Assembly: GCA_008017145.1 (NCBI GenBank)
Contig: SSGY01000181.1
Span: 1 to 10,532 of the forward strand
Reading direction: 5' to 3'
Origin: Neisseriales bacterium
Lineage (GTDB): Bacteria; Pseudomonadota; Gammaproteobacteria; Burkholderiales; UBA11063
Length of the DNA stretch: 10,532 nucleotides
A program made the translations under genes and the position numbers. The notes under the pieces were generated by a model. That model saw only the letters and a list, made by a program, of their open reading frames with translations. It was not told the origin of the DNA and ran no database searches. This document shows positions 6,258 through 10,532 of this stretch, piece after piece (position 1 is the first letter of the stretch; each line of letters opens with the position of its first letter).

Positions 6258-7433
6258 TTATAAAAATAATATAATTATAGGTCCCAAAAAAGTTAAAAAG
6301 ATACTAGATAAAATAAAAGGAACCATAAAAGATTGCATTGGAACACTATTACCAGCTTTGTGTAAAATAACACCAGAGGCAGGGCTAGCAGTCCTAGCTC
6401 CAGCAAGCGCGCCACCTAATAAAGCAATATTTTTATATTGCAATCCATAATAGGCAACCAATGAAGCTATAAATAACGGTAAAATAGTCATTATTATACT
6501 TGCCATAATTACATCAAGTCCATTATGCATAATCCCTTGAATAACTTTACTTCCAGATGATAAACCAATTGCCGCAATAAAAGCAGATAGCCCAAAATCC
6601 TTTAAAAATTTGGTATGTGCTTGACTGATCACCAGACGGTTAGGTCGTTTATGATTAATATAACCAAAAAGCAAACCAGATATTAAGCATCCAGTGATAC
6701 CTAGTTTTATCGTTGTTCCAAACATTCTAACTTGAATATAGCCGAGCAATACACCTAGTATCAAACCATTGCATAATACAAAAATGGTATGCTTTGGAGA
6801 TACACCTCTAGATGTTGGCGGATATGCCTCGTCAATGAGATGGCTGACCATTATAGCATCGTCACGAATACTCCGTTTGAATAAGTGTTCAATAACCATA
6901 GAACACCAAACAATTGCTCCAATCACCCCAAAGAAGTAACTAATTGAGAACCCCTCCGTAACATCAAGGTTATACTGATTAATAAATGATTGCGGCAAAT
7001 TAGTTAAGCTCATAACCGTATCATTTGCCGAACCAATAATCGCTGATTGCGTCAATGCTCCTGCTGTAATTCCAACGGCCATCCCTTTACTAAGATGTAA
7101 AAATTTCATAACAAGGAGAATTGATAGCAGCGAAGCCAACATCATTACTATCGAAAGCGCAACAGCTTTAAGCGCAGTACGGTTAAAAATGTGAATAATA
7201 TTTTCTCCACCGTCATAGCCAATCGCAAATAGAAAAATTGAAAAGTAAATTGGTTCACTTTTGGGGTCTAATGACCCACCAAGACAACTTAAGATAATTG
7301 CGACTATTAAAGTACCTATAGTGCTTCCAAGAGCAATTTTTTTAAATTTAATTTCACCAATTGCATATCCCAAAGACATACTGACAAAAATACAAAACAA
7401 TCTACTTTGTGTTAATTCATGAATTACATCCAT
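6258..7433 (-). CDS. Aspartate:alanine exchanger-like membrane transporter (short form)
   Basis: A 391-residue polytopic inner-membrane protein with about ten hydrophobic segments in two halves. Each half carries a related small-residue motif: AGALTQSAIIGSA (Thr128) and LGGALAGARTASPASG (Thr348). This internal duplication, the start SLGYAIGEIKFKKIALGSTIG and the C-terminal VPFILSSIFLTFLGPIII match the AspT/AAEx family (YidE/YbjL relatives), which exchange carboxylic or amino acids. Typical members are about 540-560 residues, with two cytoplasmic TrkA-C (RCK_C) domains between the halves. Here only some 30 hydrophilic residues (about 190-220) remain, so those domains are absent. The start is uncertain: GTG 7445, TTG 7442 and ATG 7433 are in frame without a clear Shine-Dalgarno; I chose ATG, with GGTG nine bases upstream. 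It is followed by a LysR gene in the same direction. Substrate is unknown. Confidence 0.72.
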   Translation of the reverse strand: MDVIHELTQSRLFCIFVSMSLGYAIGEIKFKKIALGSTIGTLIVAIILSCLGGSLDPKSEPIYFSIFLFAIGYDGGENIIHIFNRTALKAVALSIVMMLASLLSILLVMKFLHLSKGMAVGITAGALTQSAIIGSANDTVMSLTNLPQSFINQYNLDVTEGFSISYFFGVIGAIVWCSMVIEHLFKRSIRDDAIMVSHLIDEAYPPTSRGVSPKHTIFVLCNGLILGVLLGYIQVRMFGTTIKLGITGCLISGLLFGYINHKRPNRLVISQAHTKFLKDFGLSAFIAAIGLSSGSKVIQGIMHNGLDVIMASIIMTILPLFIASLVAYYGLQYKNIALLGGALAGARTASPASGVILHKAGNSVPMQSFMVPFILSSIFLTFLGPIIILFL

Positions 7434-7450
7434 TATTCGCAACACCAGAA

Positions 7451-7481
7451 AAATACTTATAATTGATTAAATAAATACTTA
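7451..7481. repeat. Nine-base direct repeat upstream of the transporter gene
   Basis: AAATACTTA occurs at 7451-7459 and again at 7473-7481, 22 bases apart (about two helical turns). On the coding strand it reads TAAGTATTT twice, and the proximal copy overlaps a -10-like TATAAG. The position 18-50 bases upstream of the ATG at 7433 is suitable for a regulator binding site, possibly for the neighbouring LysR protein. Function is inference. Confidence 0.4.
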
Positions 7482-7751
7482 ATCACAACCTAAAAAAACC
7501 GCAATATTAACGTACTCAAGATCTATGCAATCACTGTTAAAACAATAACTAGCTAGGTCTGCTTATATATTGGCTACCTGAATTAATTTTACAGATTACC
7601 TGCAGATATCCAATGTTATTTTGGTAGTAAATATTTCTACAGCTTGATTGATTTGCTTCTTTATGTCCAATCGTAGCATCTACTTTATGTTCTTTATAAT
7701 ACCTACAAGTGGAAAAACGATAAACAATTCCTGTTATTACAACGAGCAACA

Positions 7752-7850
7752 CGCCACCCGTTGCCCGCAGTATGATAGGGGTTTTGCAGCACACCACTAA
7801 AATTTGACAAATTAAAATAAGACTGTAACGACATCAGTTACAATACAGTA
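7752..7850. repeat. Tandem diverged repeat, copy 1
   Basis: First of two related segments about 116 bases apart. The best-conserved core (7792-7813) is identical over 22 bases to 7908-7929 and contains CACTAAAATTTGACAAATT. Flanking similarity extends upstream (GCCACC..TTG..CCC, TTTTGCA) and downstream (GTT-A-AATA). Copy 1 also carries a perfect six-base dyad, TGTAAC-N7-GTTACA (7824-7842), which is degraded in copy 2. Confidence 0.7.
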
Positions 7851-7868
7851 TTATATATGAGCGACCTG

Positions 7869-7966
7869 CCACCGATTGTCCCACAGTGTGACAGGAATTT
7901 TGCATCGCACCACTAAAATTTGACAAATTGAAGTGAGGTCGTAGCGCCATTAGTTATAATAAGGTA
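7869..7966. repeat. Tandem diverged repeat, copy 2
   Basis: Second copy, sharing the 22-base core at 7908-7929 with copy 1. It contains a near-palindrome, TGTCCCAC-A-GTGTGACA (7877-7893, one mismatch between the arms), which is eroded in copy 1. A ten-base inverted copy of the core, GTCAAATTTT, is found nearby at 8010-8019. Inverted and direct repeats of this kind are seen at insertion-sequence ends, but no transposase accompanies them. Confidence 0.7.
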
Positions 7967-8068
7967 AGTAGTGGTGTTGATTGAGTGTACAATTATGTTG
8001 AGATAAGCGGTCAAATTTTGTAGCTTGATCCATTAAAATTCTGGCTACCCCCTATAGGAAAATAGATT

Positions 8069-9733
8069 ATGGCTAAATTAACTAAAAACTCAGTTACAAA
8101 ACAAAGTACAGTAACTCAAAAACTCGCAAAACTTAAAGCCTTGATTAAGCCACCACTTACAATTCATAAATTAAGTCCTGAAATTGAAGTATTGCGGGAT
8201 GTCAGAGTTGTTATGCGCGATGGTGTTACACTGAGTCTCAATATTTACAAGCCTAAAATTTCAGGTAAATTTCCGACATTACTCAATCTACACCCTTATT
8301 GTAAAGATAATCTACCACAAAAAGGAAAAGTTCCTTTTCAATATCGGGTAATTCGACAAACTGGACAAATCGCTTTTTCTGAAGAGACTAGCTGGGAAGC
8401 CCCTGACCCAGATTTTTGGGTCAAGCAAGGCTATGTAATTGTCAATATTGATAAACGTGGTTTTGGTAAATCTGATGATGCGCAAGAAATGCTCGATGAT
8501 GCCGAAGCGCAAGACTATTATGATGTAATTGAATGGTCCGCTGCTCAAGAGTGGTCAAGTGGCAAAATAGCGCTCTTTGGTGTCTCATATCTGGCAATTA
8601 GCCAATATAAAGTTGCCGCATTAAATCCACCACATCTCAGTGCAATCTGCCCTTGGGAAGGATTTAGTGATGCATATAAAGATGCGTTTCGCCCAGGTGG
8701 TATTCGTGAGGATGGTTTTATCTTAATGTGGAGTCACGGAGTTAAGAAAAAATCTGGTCCAGTTTTTCGTGACCAGCAATGTCAACACACATTGCGCGAT
8801 GATTTTTATTTATCAATGGTTCCTGATTTACATAAAATCAAAGTACCAGCATTGATCTGTGCCAGTTTTTCTGATCATCAACTCCATACTCGTGGTTCTT
8901 TTCGCGCTTTTGAGCAAATAGCTTCACAACAAAAATGGCTTTATACTCACCGCACAGGTAAATGGGCGAGTTTTTATTCTGAACAAGCAAAAGCGCTTCA
9001 GTTAAAATTTTTTGATTATTTCTTGAAAGGCATACAAAATGATATGCCAAGCCATCCCAAGGTAACAGTTGAAGTTCGTGAATCTCGAGACAATGTTTAC
9101 AAAATTAGATATGAGCATCAATGGCCAATCGTTGATACACAATGGACTAAGTTATGTCTAAATCATGAGCAATCAATATTAAGTGATAAAGATGATTATG
9201 GTAACACTGAGTTTGAGTCATTTTTAACCACTACAGAGAGTTTAAAATTTAGCTATATTTTCCCGCAGGATACCGGAGTAACTGGCCCGATGAAATTAAC
9301 ATTATTTGTCTCGCTAGAAAATATAGATGATGCCAACCTCTTTATCGGGATACAAAAATTTCATAATGGAGAGGAGGTTAATTTTGAAGGCTCATATGGC
9401 TTTGCCAATGATGTGGTTAGTAAGGGATTCATGAAAATATCGCTCAGTGAAATTAATGGAAAAGATAGCCTATTTTATCAACCTGAACATGATTTTAATC
9501 GCCAAAAAGCCATCGCAAGTGGTGAAATTATACAAGTAGAGATTAGCTTATTACCATCAGCAACATTGTTTCGCCAAGATGATGAGCTGCGGCTAGTGAT
9601 TCAAGGGGTTCCGCTGCTGAAATACGGTAAGTTTCATCAAATTGGTGAATATGAAAAAAGCGCGGCTGGTAAGTGCTACGTTTGGAGCAGTAATCGCTAT
9701 CCAAGCGCCTTATTAATACCAATAGTCCGCTAA
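8069..9733 (+). CDS. CocE/NonD-family alpha/beta hydrolase (Xaa-Pro dipeptidyl-peptidase S15-like)
   Basis: A 554-residue serine hydrolase of the CocE/NonD type (alpha/beta fold plus C-terminal jelly roll, as in cocaine esterase and S15 peptidases; about 570 residues usual). A basic leader is followed by the entry strand DVRVVMRDGVTLSLNIYKP (44-62). The nucleophile is Ser173 in LFGVSYLAIS. Asp269 in SFSDHQLHTRG and His294 in YTHRTGKW fit the rest of the triad, and QLKFFDYFLKG closes the catalytic domain. From about 345 the sequence is beta-rich, consistent with the PepX_C-like jelly roll (for example TGPMKLTLFVS and DELRLVIQG). There is no signal peptide, so it is probably cytoplasmic. The ATG is preceded by AGGAA with eight bases spacing. 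The gene appears monocistronic, with no clear terminator after it. The natural substrate (ester, amide or proline peptide) cannot be told from sequence. Confidence 0.88.
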   Translation: MAKLTKNSVTKQSTVTQKLAKLKALIKPPLTIHKLSPEIEVLRDVRVVMRDGVTLSLNIYKPKISGKFPTLLNLHPYCKDNLPQKGKVPFQYRVIRQTGQIAFSEETSWEAPDPDFWVKQGYVIVNIDKRGFGKSDDAQEMLDDAEAQDYYDVIEWSAAQEWSSGKIALFGVSYLAISQYKVAALNPPHLSAICPWEGFSDAYKDAFRPGGIREDGFILMWSHGVKKKSGPVFRDQQCQHTLRDDFYLSMVPDLHKIKVPALICASFSDHQLHTRGSFRAFEQIASQQKWLYTHRTGKWASFYSEQAKALQLKFFDYFLKGIQNDMPSHPKVTVEVRESRDNVYKIRYEHQWPIVDTQWTKLCLNHEQSILSDKDDYGNTEFESFLTTTESLKFSYIFPQDTGVTGPMKLTLFVSLENIDDANLFIGIQKFHNGEEVNFEGSYGFANDVVSKGFMKISLSEINGKDSLFYQPEHDFNRQKAIASGEIIQVEISLLPSATLFRQDDELRLVIQGVPLLKYGKFHQIGEYEKSAAGKCYVWSSNRYPSALLIPIVR

Positions 9734-9880
9734 CCTACCAATCACAGCTACATTGTCGCAACTTTCAGTAAGGATCTTTATAGAGCGAACTCTTGTCCAA
9801 CCCCTAATTGCCGTAAATAACATATAAAGCGTTATTATATCCACCCACAGAAAAAATGCTGGTTCATAAAAAATTGCGCT

Positions 9881-9911
9881 AAAAAAACCCGCAACTCAAA
9901 TGAGCTGTGGG
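9881..9911 (-). terminator. Intrinsic terminator downstream of yidC
   Basis: Read on the minus strand, CCCACAGCTC, loop ATTT and GAGTTGCGGG form a ten-base stem with one mismatch and one G-U wobble. Seven T residues follow (complement of 9881-9887). It starts 23 bases after the yidC stop. The plus strand has no T tract after the stem, so it ends yidC transcription and not the hydrolase gene. Confidence 0.85.
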
Positions 9912-9934
9912 CTTTAACTAAAATTTAATAATTA

Positions 9935-10532
9935 CTATTTCTTAAGCTTAGTATGATTATTTACATACCATTGTTGTGACATAGTTAAGATATTATTCAC
10001 TAACCAATACACCACCAAACCAGCTGGGAAGAAGAAGAACATCACACTAAATGCCAGTGGCATAATGCGCATCATCTTAGCTTGCACCGGATCTGCTGCC
10101 GGAGGATTTAGGAACGTTTGCAAGAACATCGTAATTGCCAATATTACTGGCAAAATATAATATGGATCGGGACGACTCAAATCGGTAATCCATAAGAAAT
10201 GTGCTTGACGTAGTTCAACTGAACCCAATAATGCCCAATACAAACCAATAAATACTGGAATTTGTAATAACATTGGCAAACAACCACCAACTGGATTAAC
10301 TTTTTCTTCGCGATACATTGCCATCATTGCTTGTTGCAACTTAGCTTTATCATCACCATATTGTGCTTTTAGTTTTTCCATCTTAGGTGCTAAAGCTTTC
10401 ATCCGCGCCATTGATTTGTAGCTCGCATGAGTTAATGGATATAGAACTACTTTTACTGACAAAGTCAATAACACAATCGCCCAGCCCCAGTTTTTTACAA
10501 TCTCATAGATGTGTACTAACAACCAGAATAAA
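9935..10532 (-). CDS. yidC: Membrane protein insertase YidC (C-terminal part)
   Basis: YidC inserts and folds inner-membrane proteins, alone or with SecYEG. The visible 199 residues are the conserved core and C-terminus; the frame stays open to the right edge, so the N-terminal membrane segment and periplasmic domain lie outside. Seen in order: [21 protein letters not shown], where the Lys occupies the position of the conserved hydrophilic-groove Arg366 of E. coli; the cytoplasmic coiled hairpin ([36 protein letters not shown]); then [20 protein letters not shown], the loop [23 protein letters not shown], and two final helices ending [15 protein letters not shown]. The tail after the last helix is short ([13 protein letters not shown]). 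A terminator follows directly, so mnmE, a common downstream neighbour of yidC, is not co-transcribed here. Near-certain. Confidence 0.96.
   Translation of the reverse strand, partial: LFWLLVHIYEIVKNWGWAIVLLTLSVKVVLYPLTHASYKSMARMKALAPKMEKLKAQYGDDKAKLQQAMMAMYREEKVNPVGGCLPMLLQIPVFIGLYWALLGSVELRQAHFLWITDLSRPDPYYILPVILAITMFLQTFLNPPAADPVQAKMMRIMPLAFSVMFFFFPAGLVVYWLVNNILTMSQQWYVNNHTKLKK

Larger units (their letters stand above)
7434..8068. other. Long non-coding region with repeats between transporter and hydrolase genes
   Basis: This 635-base stretch separates the divergent transporter and hydrolase genes. The transporter-proximal part has a spaced nine-base direct repeat (7451-7481). The middle (7549-7797) contains an 82-codon minus-strand frame with one hydrophobic segment, but it opens at GTG GTG with no Shine-Dalgarno and inside a repeat, so I do not call it a gene. 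From about 7752 to 7966 there are two diverged tandem copies of a roughly 100-base element. A -10-like TATAAT (7955-7960) and another TACAAT (7988-7993) could drive the hydrolase gene, but neither has a good -35. It may be the worn remains of a mobile element. Confidence 0.5.

Noticed and set aside
7549..7797. 82-codon minus-strand frame with one hydrophobic segment and several Cys
   Set aside because: It opens at GTG GTG inside the repeat core with no Shine-Dalgarno, resembles no family I know, and has no ordinary neighbour context. It could be a decayed gene, but the evidence is too thin.
7804..7960. TTGACA in each repeat copy paired with TACAAT/TATAAT as promoters
   Set aside because: The spacing is about 29 bases in both copies, too long for a sigma70 promoter.
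1..10532. Defence system, CRISPR array, prophage or biosynthetic cluster
   Set aside because: No nuclease, helicase, toxin-antitoxin, integrase, transposase or regularly spaced repeat array is encoded; the genes are housekeeping, transport and regulation.

Overview
The window suggests an AT-rich betaproteobacterium, most likely a Neisseriales relative (an Aquella-like lineage is a guess). The reasons are the pdxJ/acpS neighbourhood typical of proteobacteria, an AcpS whose motifs closely resemble the Neisseria protein as I remember it, a PrlC-type oligopeptidase, and a Gram-negative YidC. No database search was possible, so the taxonomic placement is inference.

Layout. Positions 1-100 hold the first 33 codons of a small membrane-anchored protein on the minus strand, leaving the left edge. 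Divergent from it is prlC (219-2219), a zinc oligopeptidase of family M3. Tail to tail with prlC, one base away, is a compact minus-strand operon pdxJ - argO/lysE-like - acpS (3951 down to 2221), making pyridoxine 5'-phosphate synthase, a LysE-type amino-acid exporter and holo-ACP synthase. acpS has no ATG, GTG or TTG at its proper 5' end. Homology extends upstream to an ATA (or ATT) codon preceded by a good Shine-Dalgarno, so the usual start-codon rule truncates this essential enzyme.

After a gene-free AT-rich stretch comes a regulatory and transport block (about 4380-7490). It holds a LuxR-type helix-turn-helix regulator (4431-5165) with its own promoter and a strong intrinsic terminator. 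Convergent to it is a probable two-gene unit: a short transporter resembling the aspartate:alanine exchanger family (7433-6258) followed by a LysR-type regulator (6198-5239). This block looks more AT-rich than the housekeeping genes and is probably accessory.

The 635-base gap at 7434-8068 holds short direct repeats near the transporter start and two diverged tandem copies of a roughly 100-base element sharing a perfect 22-base core. It leads to a cytoplasmic CocE/NonD-family serine hydrolase (8069-9733) with a visible Ser-Asp-His triad. The right edge is the C-terminal part of yidC on the minus strand, ending in an intrinsic terminator.

I see no CRISPR array, tRNA, rRNA, intact insertion sequence or recognisable defence system. 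The most notable items are the non-canonical acpS start, the loop-less AspT-like transporter paired with a LysR regulator, and the unexplained repeats upstream of the hydrolase gene.
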